This document shows positions 1-6,800 of a stretch of 12,317 nucleotides of DNA, one piece after another. Source of the DNA: Bordetella parapertussis (GTDB taxonomy: Bacteria > Pseudomonadota > Gammaproteobacteria > Burkholderiales > SG8-39); contig CAMBSA010000009.1 of assembly GCA_945869935.1 (NCBI GenBank), positions 1-12,317 on the forward strand, given 5' to 3'. Every line of letters starts with the position of its first letter. Position 1 is the stretch's first letter. A program made the position numbers and the translations under genes. A model generated the notes under the pieces. That model saw only the letters and a program-made list of their open reading frames with translations, was not told where the DNA came from and did no database searches.

Positions 1-148
1 GCAGCCAGCCGATGCCGGTGAGTCCGCGCTCGATCAGCGCGATCGGGCCCGACAACGGTGCGAGCTCGCGTGCGAGCTCGACGCGCTGCACCGCCGAACG
101 GGCGATGAGTCTCTCACGCCGCAGGCGAAGTTCAGCGAGGCGGTTCAT
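1..148 (-). CDS. YqjK-like small protein (partial, C-terminus off window)
   Basis: The frame opens with ATG at 146-148 and runs off the left edge, so only about 49 residues are visible. The start reads MNRLAELRLRRERLIARSAV, a very basic, helical, Arg/Glu/Leu-rich segment, followed by a stretch ending in ALIERGLTGIGWL. This resembles the YqjK-like family, small proteins encoded after yqjE in proteobacteria; their function is not established. The start lies inside the end of the yqjE-like gene (17-base overlap), which supports translational coupling and membership of the DUF883-yqjE-yqjK operon. The assignment rests on position, composition and the N-terminal pattern, since the C-terminal half cannot be seen. 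Confidence 0.7.
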   Translation of the reverse strand, partial: MNRLAELRLRRERLIARSAVQRVELARELAPLSGPIALIERGLTGIGWL

Positions 149-536
149 GCAGCGCGTCCCGGTCCTTGCGAAGTTCATTGATCGACGCCGAGAACAGGGG
201 CGGGTGCTCGTCAGCGCGGCGCCGTATCATCGCAAACAGGATGCCGCCCGCCGCCGCAAACCCGCCGGCGAGAATGCCGATGACGAGCAGGCGATGGCTG
301 TCCCAGAACACGACCACGACAAACAGCACCAGCAGGAACGCCGCGAACGTGAAGCAGACGGCAACGCACACCGCAAGTACGAGTACTTCAGCAATACGTG
401 CGCGTTCTTCCTCGAACTCGGTGGCGAGCAGTTCCAGGCGCGTCTGAAGCACCGCCAGAGCAGTGCGTGCGAGTGCACGGATCGAGGCAAGCAGCGGCTC
501 GGGGCGTTTTCCGTCCCCGGACGTCGGATCGGTCAA
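132..536 (-). CDS. YqjE / phage holin family (PF07332-like) membrane protein
   Basis: A small inner-membrane protein of about 134 residues. The N-terminal part contains ALARTALAVLQTRLELLATE, the amphipathic segment typical of this family. Two hydrophobic helices follow: one around residues 53-78 (VLVLAVCVAVCFTFAAFLLV onward) and one around 85-105 after the family-typical FWDSHRLLV. The C-terminus is charged. Function is unknown; the 'holin' name is historical and no phage genes are nearby. The frame stays open upstream across the end of the DUF883 gene, so the start is uncertain. I chose TTG at 534-536 because it is the only standard alternative start giving a family-like length downstream of the DUF883 stop. 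No good Shine-Dalgarno sequence is visible. It sits between DUF883 and YqjK, as in the E. coli yqjD-yqjE-yqjK order. Confidence 0.78.
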   Translation of the reverse strand: MTDPTSGDGKRPEPLLASIRALARTALAVLQTRLELLATEFEEERARIAEVLVLAVCVAVCFTFAAFLLVLFVVVVFWDSHRLLVIGILAGGFAAAGGILFAMIRRRADEHPPLFSASINELRKDRDALHEPPR

Positions 537-588
537 TGGGTTGGCTGCCTGACGCGGTGGTAATTGCCCGCAAACAGGCTTCCCGAGT

Positions 589-897
589 TCAGCGGCGGCT
601 GATGAGCATGCCGACGACCAGGCCGGCGAGAGCGCCGATGCCGACGGCACGCCAGGGATGATCGTGAACGTAGTCGTCGGTGGCGCGGGCGGCGGCTTTG
701 GCCTTGTCCACGCCGACTTCGCCGAGGCGTGCGAGTTTTTCGCGCGCGGTTGCGAGGCTCTCCTCGATCTTCACGCGGGCAAGCGCGGCTTTCTCACCCG
801 CCTGCGAGGCGGTCGCACGCAGCAGCTCTTCGGCATCCGCGATCACGACCTTCAGATCGGCGGCGAGTTTTTCTTTGGTGACTTCGGTGTTTTCCAT
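589..897 (-). CDS. DUF883 family protein (ElaB/YqjD/YgaM-like), membrane-anchored
   Basis: A 102-residue protein starting MENTEVTKEKLAADLKVVIA. It has a long charged, Ala/Glu/Lys-rich amphipathic helix (about residues 5-75), then YVHDHPWRAVGIGALAGLVV at about 77-96 as a single C-terminal membrane anchor, ending in SRR. That layout, including the HPW-x-(A/S)-V-G-I-G-A start of the anchor, is the hallmark of the ElaB/YqjD family. E. coli members are inner-membrane, ribosome-associated, stationary-phase proteins; a similar role here is an inference. The ATG at 895-897 was preferred over upstream in-frame starts because AAGGA (complement of 906-910) lies 8 bases before it and family homology begins there. 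It is the first gene of a minus-strand operon with the yqjE- and yqjK-like genes. The 72 bases between it and ampG show no clear promoter. Confidence 0.9.
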   Translation of the reverse strand: MENTEVTKEKLAADLKVVIADAEELLRATASQAGEKAALARVKIEESLATAREKLARLGEVGVDKAKAAARATDDYVHDHPWRAVGIGALAGLVVGMLISRR

Positions 898-969
898 GGA
901 ACAGTTCCTTGAACAACGATGAGTGGACTCCCGGAGACGGGCGGAATGCCAACCTCCCACAAGTCGAAT

Positions 970-2478
970 TTAAGCGCTTTCCCGCGCGGCTTCAATAGCG
1001 CCTGTCACATCCGCGGCGGACTGCGCATCAATGATCATGCGCTTTACCCAGGGAAGTAGCAAAAATGCGGGGAAAGAGAGGAAAAAAGTCACAAGAAAAT
1101 AGGGCGCATAACCCAGCGCCGTCGCGCCAAAGCCGCCCGCCCAGCCCGCCACCGAGCGCGAAAGCGCGAAAACCGAAGAAAGCAGAGCGTATTCCGCCGC
1201 GGAACGCCGTTTGTCGACGATTACCATCAGAAACGCGAGAAAAGCCGCGGTGCCGAGGCCTCCGGTGAAGGATTCCGCCGCGCTTGCGCTGTACATCACC
1301 ACGCGGTGCCATGGCTCGATTACCGATGCCGCGGACGCGCCGTAGGGAATGACCGAGGCGGCAAGCGCATAACCGATGTTGGACAGCGCCTGCCACAGGC
1401 CGAGCACCCAGAGCGCGCGGAAGATGCCCACGCGGTCCGCATACCAGCCGCCGGTGAGTCCGCCCGCGATCGACAGGCCAAGGCCGATGTTCACCGACAC
1501 CAGGCCGATCTCGGTGGCAGAGAAGCCCGCGTCCACCCAGAAGGGCTTCACCATGAAACCCATCGATGCGTCGCCGAGCTTGAAGATCAGCACGAACCCG
1601 AGCACTGCGAGGATGCCCGGTCGCCCGAGCAGGGAAAACAGCGCACCGAACATAGGGCCGCGCAGTTGCTGATCGGCGGCAGGCGTGGCGCGCGTATCGC
1701 GACGCGGAGCGACGGCGACCGACAGCAGGAGCGCGATGGCCGAGATTCCAATCGCAATCCACCAGAAATACGTGACTGACGCCGACCAGCGCACTGCGCG
1801 ATCGGCGAGCCACACGCATCCGAGTGCGAACCCGAGCACCAGCGCAAATGCGCGCGGCCGCCCGAGCAGTCCGCGCAATTCGCTGGCGAGCGAGCTCTCC
1901 TCGATGCGTTCTCGTTTCGGCTCGCGTGGCGCGGCAAGGCTCGCACAGGCGGTGAAGCACAGGATCGCGGCGCCGCTCGCGAACGCGCCCGGCCAGGTGA
2001 TCCAGTCCGACAGAATCAGCACCACGCCCGAGGCGAGCATGCCGACGCGGTAGAAGCCGATGCGGATACCGTTGGCAAGTCCGTACTCCTCGCGGTCGAG
2101 AATCTCGATGCTGTAGCCGTCGATCGCGACATCGTTGGTGGCGGAGAACACGGTGAAAAGTCCGATCAGCGCCCAGACCCAGGGGCCGAAGCCGGCGGAC
2201 GCTGCGAACGCGAGCATCACCGCGCCCATCGCAAGGTCGGCGCAGGCCATCCAGAGGCGGTGATGCCGGTAGTGGTCGATCGCCGGCGCCCAGAGGAACT
2301 TCAGCGTCCAGGCGAGGCCGAGCAGCGAAAGCACTCCGATCGAGCGCAGGTCAACGCCCTGCTGTCGGAAATAGACCGGGAATATTTCGTAGAAGACGCC
2401 CAGCGGAAAGCCCTCGGAGAAGTACAGCAGGGCAATCCAGAAGAACTTCGAGCGGGTGAGTCTGGGCGTGGGGGTCAA
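970..2478 (-). CDS. ampG: AmpG-family major facilitator permease
   Basis: A polytopic membrane protein of about 502 residues, close to the 491 of E. coli AmpG, with roughly 12-14 hydrophobic helices. The N-terminus FFWIALLYFSEGFPLGVFYE, the LKFLWAPAIDHY segment after the first helix pair (about residues 59-70) and NDVAIDGYSIEIL (about 115-127) match the AmpG/PAT1 branch of the MFS. AmpG imports anhydro-muropeptides for cell-wall recycling and feeds beta-lactamase induction, but related permeases carry siderophores or acetyl-CoA, so the substrate is inferred. No cell-wall recycling gene is adjacent. Start choice: the frame is open to GTG at 2545-2547, but homology begins about 12 residues after TTG 2476-2478, which I prefer. 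A weak GAAG lies 10 bases before it. It is divergent from the plus-strand gene at 2598. Confidence 0.78.
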   Translation of the reverse strand: MTPTPRLTRSKFFWIALLYFSEGFPLGVFYEIFPVYFRQQGVDLRSIGVLSLLGLAWTLKFLWAPAIDHYRHHRLWMACADLAMGAVMLAFAASAGFGPWVWALIGLFTVFSATNDVAIDGYSIEILDREEYGLANGIRIGFYRVGMLASGVVLILSDWITWPGAFASGAAILCFTACASLAAPREPKRERIEESSLASELRGLLGRPRAFALVLGFALGCVWLADRAVRWSASVTYFWWIAIGISAIALLLSVAVAPRRDTRATPAADQQLRGPMFGALFSLLGRPGILAVLGFVLIFKLGDASMGFMVKPFWVDAGFSATEIGLVSVNIGLGLSIAGGLTGGWYADRVGIFRALWVLGLWQALSNIGYALAASVIPYGASAASVIEPWHRVVMYSASAAESFTGGLGTAAFLAFLMVIVDKRRSAAEYALLSSVFALSRSVAGWAGGFGATALGYAPYFLVTFFLSFPAFLLLPWVKRMIIDAQSAADVTGAIEAARESA

Positions 2479-2510
2479 TGCCGTTATACTTCGCCGGTTT
2501 GCGGAGCCTG

Positions 2511-2516
2511 ATTCTA
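2511..2516 (-). promoter_or_regulatory. Candidate -10 element in the ampG / synthase-like divergent spacer
   Basis: The 119 bases between the two divergent starts (2479-2597) hold, on the minus strand, TAGAAT at 2511-2516, a 5/6 match to the sigma70 -10 box about 33 bases before the proposed ampG start. No good -35 hexamer lies 16-18 bases upstream. A second hexamer, TATAAC, is too close to the start to serve it. I see no convincing promoter or Shine-Dalgarno sequence for the plus-strand gene. Confidence 0.3.
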
Positions 2517-2597
2517 CGCCGTGGCGCACCCTTCGCTCCGCCCCCACAATCCGATTTCAATCACTTTAAATTGCCGCGCCGAGCGCGCCCACTCCCG

Positions 2598-4619
2598 ATG
2601 CCGGTCTTTGCCGCAACAATATTCCTCTCTGCGTTTCTGCTGTTCCTTGTCCAGCCGATCATCGCCAAGCAGATCCTGCCCTGGTTCGGCGGCACGCCCG
2701 CGGTATGGAACACCTGCATGGTGTTCTTCCAGGCCCTGCTGCTCGCGGGTTACGCGTATTCGGACTGGACCACGCGCCGGCTCTCGCCGCGCGCGCAGGT
2801 GATCCTGCATTCGGTGTTGCTCATCGCCAGCCTTGCGGTGCTGCCGATCATCACCGGGTCGCAGTGGAAGCCCATCGGCGACGAGGATCCGGGCCTGCGC
2901 ATCCTCGCGCTGCTCGCCGCGACCATCGGCCTGCCGTATTTCCTGCTGTCCTCCACCAGCCCGCTGGTGCAGGCATGGCTCGCGCGTCGCGGCGCCGGCG
3001 CGGGCGTGTACCGCCTGTTCGCGCTGTCGAACTTTGGCTCGCTGGTGGCGCTGCTTGCGTACCCGTTCACGATCGAGCCGTGGATCACCACGCGGCTGCA
3101 GGCGCTGGGCTGGAGCACCGGCTACGCGGTGTACGCGGTGATGTGCGTGGCGGCAGGATTCTACAGCCTCAAGGGCACCGGCCACGCGGCGCAGGCGGGG
3201 CGCCCGGTGGAAGAGCACGGCCCGGCGCCGGGCTGGGGCGCGCATCTGCTGTGGCTTTCGCTCGCGGGCCTGGGCACGGTGATGCTGCTTGCGATCACCA
3301 ACCACATCACCCAGAACGTGGCTTCGATCCCGCTGCTCTGGATCGTGCCGCTGACGCTGTATCTGCTCACCTTTATCCTCTGTTTCGAGGGGCGCGGCTG
3401 GTACCGGCGCGACGTGTTCGTCGGGCCCTTCCTCATCGCCCTGCCGGCGATGGCCTGGGGTCTTTCGGCCAACGGAGGCGTGCTGCATATCCGCGAAGCG
3501 ATCCCGCTCTATTGCGTCGGTCTTTTTGTTGCCTGCATGTTCTTTCACGGGGAGCTTGCGCGCGCCAAGCCCTCGCCGCGCTGGCTGACGCGCTTCTACC
3601 TGATGCTCTCGCTCGGCGGTGCGCTTGGCGGATTGTTCGTCGGCATGATCGCGCCGCGGATCTTTCCCGGCTACTACGAGTTCCCGATCGGCCTGACCGC
3701 AGGCGGCCTGATCGCGGCGATCGTGCTCTGGTCGCGCACCCGGCTCGGCATGGGCCTCGCGGTCGCGGCGGCGGCGGCCACCTTCGCCACCGGGCACTTC
3801 ATCGAGAAATACATCGAGTACCTGGGGGAGGACACCCGCCTGATGGCGCGCAACTTCTTCGGCACGCTGCGGGTGCAGGAATACACCAGCGGCGAGAAGC
3901 AGCGGCGCCTTGTGCACGGCGTGATCATGCACGGCAAGCAAATGCTCGATGCCCCGCAGTCGAAACTGCCCTCCACGTACTACACGGCGCCCTCGGGCAT
4001 AGGTCGGGCAATCGAGGCGCTGACCAGGGACGACCGGCGGATCGGCGTGGTCGGCCTCGGCACAGGCACGCTGGCGGTCTACGGAAAACCAGGAGACGTG
4101 TTCCGCTTCTACGAGATCAACCCGATCGTGATCGATGTGGCCAAGCGCGAGTTTACCTACCTGTCCGACACTGCTGCGAAGGTGGAGACAGTGCTTGGTG
4201 ATGCGCGGCTGCAGATGGAGCGCGAATCGCCGCAGAAGTTCGACGTGCTCGCAATCGACGCATTCTCGAGCGACGCGATCCCTGTGCACCTGATGACGCT
4301 CGAGGCGATGGACGTGTACCTGCGCCATCTCGCCCCCGAGGGTGTCATCGTGTTCCACACCACCAACCGCTACCTGAACCTCCCCCCGGTGGTGAAGCGG
4401 ATCGCGCAGGAGCGCGGGCTGTTCACGTCGATCGTGCGCGACGACGGCGATGCGCCACTCGGTGCATCGTCGGACTGGGTGCTGGTCTCGCGCAGCAAGG
4501 CGGCGCTTGAGCGCGCGCCGATCAAGGAAGGCTCGATCGAAGTCGAAATGGCCGATTCAACGCCGCTGTGGACCGATGACTTCAACAACCTGCTGCGGGT
4601 GCTGAAGAAGGACGATTGA
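2598..4619 (+). CDS. Polytopic membrane protein fused to spermidine-synthase-like domain
   Basis: A 673-residue two-part protein. Residues 1 to about 400 are hydrophobic with about ten or more membrane helices, starting MPVFAATIFLSAFLLFLVQP and then AKQILPWFGGTPAVWNT, the standard opening of the 'fused MFS/spermidine synthase' family. Residues about 415-670 form a cytosolic aminopropyltransferase/methyltransferase-like Rossmann domain. It has the nucleotide-binding loop GLGTGT at 486-491, acidic E506 after the second strand, GDAR at 534-537 and IDAFSSDAIP at 553-562. The usual SpeE substrate motif with LDG is replaced by HGVIMHGKQMLD (440-451), so true spermidine synthase activity is doubtful. 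Start: an in-frame ATG exists at 2478 but would overlap the ampG start; homology begins at ATG 2598. It stands alone on the plus strand, with no polyamine gene nearby. The substrate is unknown. Confidence 0.82.
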   Translation: MPVFAATIFLSAFLLFLVQPIIAKQILPWFGGTPAVWNTCMVFFQALLLAGYAYSDWTTRRLSPRAQVILHSVLLIASLAVLPIITGSQWKPIGDEDPGLRILALLAATIGLPYFLLSSTSPLVQAWLARRGAGAGVYRLFALSNFGSLVALLAYPFTIEPWITTRLQALGWSTGYAVYAVMCVAAGFYSLKGTGHAAQAGRPVEEHGPAPGWGAHLLWLSLAGLGTVMLLAITNHITQNVASIPLLWIVPLTLYLLTFILCFEGRGWYRRDVFVGPFLIALPAMAWGLSANGGVLHIREAIPLYCVGLFVACMFFHGELARAKPSPRWLTRFYLMLSLGGALGGLFVGMIAPRIFPGYYEFPIGLTAGGLIAAIVLWSRTRLGMGLAVAAAAATFATGHFIEKYIEYLGEDTRLMARNFFGTLRVQEYTSGEKQRRLVHGVIMHGKQMLDAPQSKLPSTYYTAPSGIGRAIEALTRDDRRIGVVGLGTGTLAVYGKPGDVFRFYEINPIVIDVAKREFTYLSDTAAKVETVLGDARLQMERESPQKFDVLAIDAFSSDAIPVHLMTLEAMDVYLRHLAPEGVIVFHTTNRYLNLPPVVKRIAQERGLFTSIVRDDGDAPLGASSDWVLVSRSKAALERAPIKEGSIEVEMADSTPLWTDDFNNLLRVLKKDD

Positions 4620-4637
4620 TCGCCGGCGGCGGCACGG

Positions 4638-4711
4638 CGATTTATAAAGTCACTTTATCGAAATCGCCTGCTTTCAGGCGCCGATGCTCGACTTTTTCGA
4701 TTGAAAGTCGA
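4638..4711. terminator. Three successive inverted repeats in a convergent spacer (likely two-way transcription stop)
   Basis: The spacer between the plus-strand synthase-like gene and metW holds three perfect inverted repeats. ATAAAGT-c-ACTTTAT at 4644-4658 is flanked by CGATTT and AAATCG. CGCCTG-cttt-CAGGCG lies at 4665-4680. TCGACTTT and AAAGTCGA lie at 4688-4695 and 4704-4711 with an 8-base loop. No stem is directly followed by a strong U-tract on either strand, so these are not textbook intrinsic terminators. Position between convergent stop codons favours a bidirectional transcription stop or RNA-end stabiliser. Confidence 0.55.
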
Positions 4712-4725
4712 AGATTTCTGACAGC

Positions 4726-5346
4726 TCAGGCGATGCTTTTCTTCAGCCGGTAAACCGCGAGGCTGCCGCGCAGATTGGGCAGCAGGCTCACCGGCTGCCC
4801 CTCGTGCAGCACCACGCGTTCCAGCACCTGGATGCCGTGGCCTTCGCAGAAGGCGTCGAAATCCGCCACCGTCAGGTGGTGCACGTTGGGCGTGTCGTAC
4901 CACTGGTAGGGAATCACCTTGGACACCGGCATGCGGCCGCCGAGCACCTGCAGACGCTGCTGCCAGTGGCCGAAGTTCGGGAAGGTGACGATCGCCTCGC
5001 GCCCGACGCGCAGCATCTCGGCGAGGATCGCCTCGGTGTTGCGCGTGGCCTGCAGGGTCTGCGACAGGATCACGCAATCGAACGACGCCGATTCGAATCC
5101 GGCGAGGCCTCGTTCGAAGTCGCTCTGGATCACCGACACGCCGTTCTTCACGCAGGCGAGCACGCGCGCGTCGTCGATTTCGATGCCGTAGCCGCGGACC
5201 CGGCGCGCTTCCTTGAGATAGGCAAGCAGGCTGCCGTCGCCGCAGCCGAGGTCAAGCACCGCCGAATCCGGCTTCACCCACCCGGCGATGGTGGTGAAGT
5301 CTTCGCGCTCGGACAGCAGCAGGCGTTGTTGTTCCTGGGCGGTCAT
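4726..5346 (-). CDS. metW: Methionine biosynthesis protein MetW
   Basis: A 206-residue class I SAM-methyltransferase-fold protein. It starts [20 protein letters not shown], then has [15 protein letters not shown] at about residues 30-44 (motif I) and GYGIEIDD after the second strand. The family-typical [32 protein letters not shown] and [20 protein letters not shown] follow. MetW is encoded beside metX in many proteobacteria and is thought to be needed for, or to activate, the succinyl-type MetX; no methyltransferase substrate is established. The ATG at 5344-5346 overlaps the metX TGA (ATGA), implying translational coupling. It was chosen over an upstream in-frame start inside metX because family homology begins there. 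No Shine-Dalgarno sequence is evident, consistent with coupling. Confidence 0.93.
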   Translation of the reverse strand: MTAQEQQRLLLSEREDFTTIAGWVKPDSAVLDLGCGDGSLLAYLKEARRVRGYGIEIDDARVLACVKNGVSVIQSDFERGLAGFESASFDCVILSQTLQATRNTEAILAEMLRVGREAIVTFPNFGHWQQRLQVLGGRMPVSKVIPYQWYDTPNVHHLTVADFDAFCEGHGIQVLERVVLHEGQPVSLLPNLRGSLAVYRLKKSIA

Positions 5347-6479
5347 AGGGAGGCGTACAGGTCGTCGTACCACGCGCGCACCAGCGCGAGGTAGCGGGAA
5401 TCGTCGAGCAGGAAGGCGTCGTGGCCGTGCGGCGCGTCGATCTCCGCGTAGGTCACCGGCAGCCGGTTGTCCACCAGAGCCTTGACGATCTCGCGCGAGC
5501 GCGAGGGCGAGAAGCGCCAGTCGGATGTAAACGACGCGACGAGGAAGCGTGACTTCACCTTCGACATGGCCTTCGACAGGTCGCCACCCGCGGCCTCGGC
5601 GGGATCGAAGTAATCCAGCGCGCGGGTGATCAGCAGGTAGGTGTTCGCATCGAAATACTCGGCGAACTTGTCGCCCTGGTAGCGCAGGTAGGACTCGACC
5701 TCGAAATCCACGTCGAAGTGATAGCCTATTTTTCCGTTGCGCAGTGCGCGGCCGAACTTTTCCATCATCGCATCGTCCGAGAGATACGTGATGTGGCCGA
5801 TCATCCGCGCAAGGCGCAATCCGCGTTTGGGCTTGACGCCGTACCCGTAGAAATCGCCGCCGTGGAAATCCGGGTCGGTGGTGATCGCTCGACGTGCGAC
5901 TTCATTGAAGGCGATGTTCTGCGCCGAGAGCTTGGGCGCGGCGGCCACCGCCATCACCGCGCCGACGCGATCCGGATAGGCGATCGACCATTGCAACGCC
6001 TGCATCGCGCCGAGGCTGCCTCCCATCACCGCGGCGAAGCGCTCAATGCCAAGCCGGGTCGCGAGCCGTGCCTGCGCCTTGACCCAGTCCTCCACCGTGA
6101 CCACCGGAAATGACGAACCGTAGGCGAGGCCGGTCTTCGTGTTGATCGAGGCCGGCCCGGTCGAGCCGAAGCAGCCGCCGACGTTGTTCACGCCGATGAC
6201 GAAATAGCGGTCGGTATCGAGCGGCTTGCCCGGTCCCACCATGTTGTCCCACCAGCCGATATTGTCCGGGTCGTCGGCGTAGTAGCCGGCCACGTGATGC
6301 GAGGCATTGAGCGCATGGCAGACCAGCACCGCGTTGGAACGCGCGGCGTTCAGCGTGCCGTAGGTCTCGTACATCAGGTCGTACGCATCCAGCACCGTGC
6401 CGCTCCGGAATGCGAGCGGCGTGTCGAAGTGCATGGTCTGCGGCCGGACGGCGCCGGCGCTTTGTTCTTCGTTTGCCAT
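5343..6479 (-). CDS. metX: Homoserine O-acyltransferase MetX (probably succinyl type)
   Basis: A 378-residue alpha/beta-hydrolase-fold enzyme that acylates L-homoserine, the first committed step to methionine. The nucleophile elbow [12 protein letters not shown] places catalytic Ser at 155; Asp320 (FTSDWRF) and His353 (APHGHDAFL) complete the triad. Signatures [44 protein letters not shown] and [15 protein letters not shown] are all intact. The name 'acetyltransferase' is often given, but proteobacterial MetX linked to metW is generally a succinyltransferase, so succinyl-CoA is the likelier donor (inference). The ATG at 6477-6479 was chosen because in-frame codons upstream lie inside a terminator hairpin. 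No Shine-Dalgarno sequence precedes it. It is first in the metX-metW operon, under an apparent SAM-II riboswitch. Confidence 0.93.
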   Translation of the reverse strand: MANEEQSAGAVRPQTMHFDTPLAFRSGTVLDAYDLMYETYGTLNAARSNAVLVCHALNASHHVAGYYADDPDNIGWWDNMVGPGKPLDTDRYFVIGVNNVGGCFGSTGPASINTKTGLAYGSSFPVVTVEDWVKAQARLATRLGIERFAAVMGGSLGAMQALQWSIAYPDRVGAVMAVAAAPKLSAQNIAFNEVARRAITTDPDFHGGDFYGYGVKPKRGLRLARMIGHITYLSDDAMMEKFGRALRNGKIGYHFDVDFEVESYLRYQGDKFAEYFDANTYLLITRALDYFDPAEAAGGDLSKAMSKVKSRFLVASFTSDWRFSPSRSREIVKALVDNRLPVTYAEIDAPHGHDAFLLDDSRYLALVRAWYDDLYASL

Positions 6480-6491
6480 CGAGGCGGAAAT

Positions 6492-6529
6492 AAAAAAACC
6501 CGTTCGGCCTGCGCGGCTCAAGCGGGTTT
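6492..6529 (-). terminator. Intrinsic terminator in the metX leader (attenuator)
   Basis: On the minus strand AAACCCG (6529-6523) pairs with CGGGTTT (6502-6496), followed by an unbroken U-run to 6492 and then AUUU. Inside, GCC (6517-6515) can pair with GGC (6509-6507). It lies between the riboswitch aptamer and the metX start only 12 bases beyond the U-run, so it cannot terminate an upstream gene: ptsI has its own terminator at 6751-6780. This is best read as the expression platform of the riboswitch. Confidence 0.88.
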
Positions 6530-6547
6530 CAAGGCAGATGATGCACG

Positions 6548-6636
6548 CCTCGCTTTAGCCGGATTTCGGCCCCACCTCCAAAAGGGAACTGGTGGGAGCC
6601 CGCGCCCGCAAGCTGAAGGTCTCAAATCGGCGCGAG
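6548..6636 (-). promoter_or_regulatory. SAM-II (metA motif)-type S-adenosylmethionine riboswitch aptamer with inserted hairpin
   Basis: Read on the minus strand, stem P1 is CGCGCC (6634-6629) with GGCGCG (6606-6601). The P1 loop starts GAUUUGA and contains CUUGC just before the P1 3' strand, matching the conserved GAUUUA and UUGC of SAM-II. After an extra hairpin comes GAAAU (6567-6563) and GGCUAAAGC (6560-6552), matching the conserved AAAU and GCUAAA. Plausible pseudoknot pairs are AGC 6614-6612 with GCU 6559-6557 (offset pairing also possible) and CCUU 6619-6616 with GAGG 6551-6548. The gene controlled is metX, a known SAM-II target. The inserted hairpin occupies about 6600-6568. The call rests on motif and context by eye; no covariance model was run. 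Confidence 0.8.
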
Positions 6637-6644
6637 AGCCGTGA

Positions 6645-6673
6645 AAGTTACTTGATTATCGATGCGGGGTCAA
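6645..6673 (-). promoter_or_regulatory. Predicted sigma70-type promoter of metX-metW
   Basis: On the minus strand TTGACC (6668-6673, 5/6 to the -35 consensus) is followed after exactly 17 bases by TAACTT (6645-6650, 3/6 to the -10 consensus). A start of transcription near 6638-6642 would put the riboswitch P1 stem within a few bases of the RNA 5' end, as expected for SAM-II leaders. GATAAT at 6655-6660 is a better -10 by itself but lacks a correctly spaced -35. Confidence 0.6.
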
Positions 6674-6702
6674 ACCGCCGTCTCAAGGATTTCCCTTTAA
6701 CC

Positions 6703-6735
6703 GCCAAGGCGCCAAGGATTCCAAGGACGCCAAGA
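6703..6735 (+). repeat. Degenerate CCAAGG tandem repeat (four units)
   Basis: Four near-copies of GCCAAGG occur at 6703-6709, 6711-6717, 6720-6726 and 6729-6735 (the third has T first, the fourth ends in A), a period of 8-9 bases. The block lies between the ptsI terminator and the metX promoter and belongs to no gene. Similar CCAAGG strings occur as scattered repeats in other bacterial genomes; I cannot test copy number here. Confidence 0.6.
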
Positions 6736-6750
6736 AAAACTGAGGTGCCC

Positions 6751-6780
6751 AACAAACAAAGCCCGCTCGATGCGGGCTTT
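6751..6780 (-). terminator. Intrinsic terminator of the gshA-ptsI gene run
   Basis: On the minus strand AAAGCCCGC (6780-6772) and GCGGGCTTT (6766-6758) form a perfect 9-bp stem with a 5-base loop (6767-6771). It is followed by GUUUGUU (6757-6751), an interrupted U-tract. It lies about 110 bases after the ptsI stop and before the metX promoter, so it separates the two transcription units. Confidence 0.88.
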
Positions 6781-6800
6781 GCCGGGGCGGGAGGGGTAAC

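Noticed and set aside
59..80. Direct repeat TGCGAGCTCG twice, 2 bases apart
   Set aside because: It lies inside the yqjK-like coding region and reflects a repeated Glu-Leu-Ala codon pattern, not a separate element.
132..536. Phage holin, suggesting a prophage remnant
   Set aside because: The 'holin' family name covers housekeeping YqjE proteins; the DUF883-YqjE-YqjK order is a chromosomal operon and no phage genes are present.
2514..4358. 614-codon minus-strand open frame opposite the synthase-like gene
   Set aside because: It is extremely rich in Arg, His, Gln and Glu with no recognisable domain, typical of antisense frames of GC-rich membrane-protein genes.
6655..6686. Alternative metX promoter using TTGAGA and GATAAT
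   Set aside because: Spacing is 20 bases, outside the usual 16-18; the TTGACC/TAACTT pair has 17-base spacing and fits the riboswitch position better.
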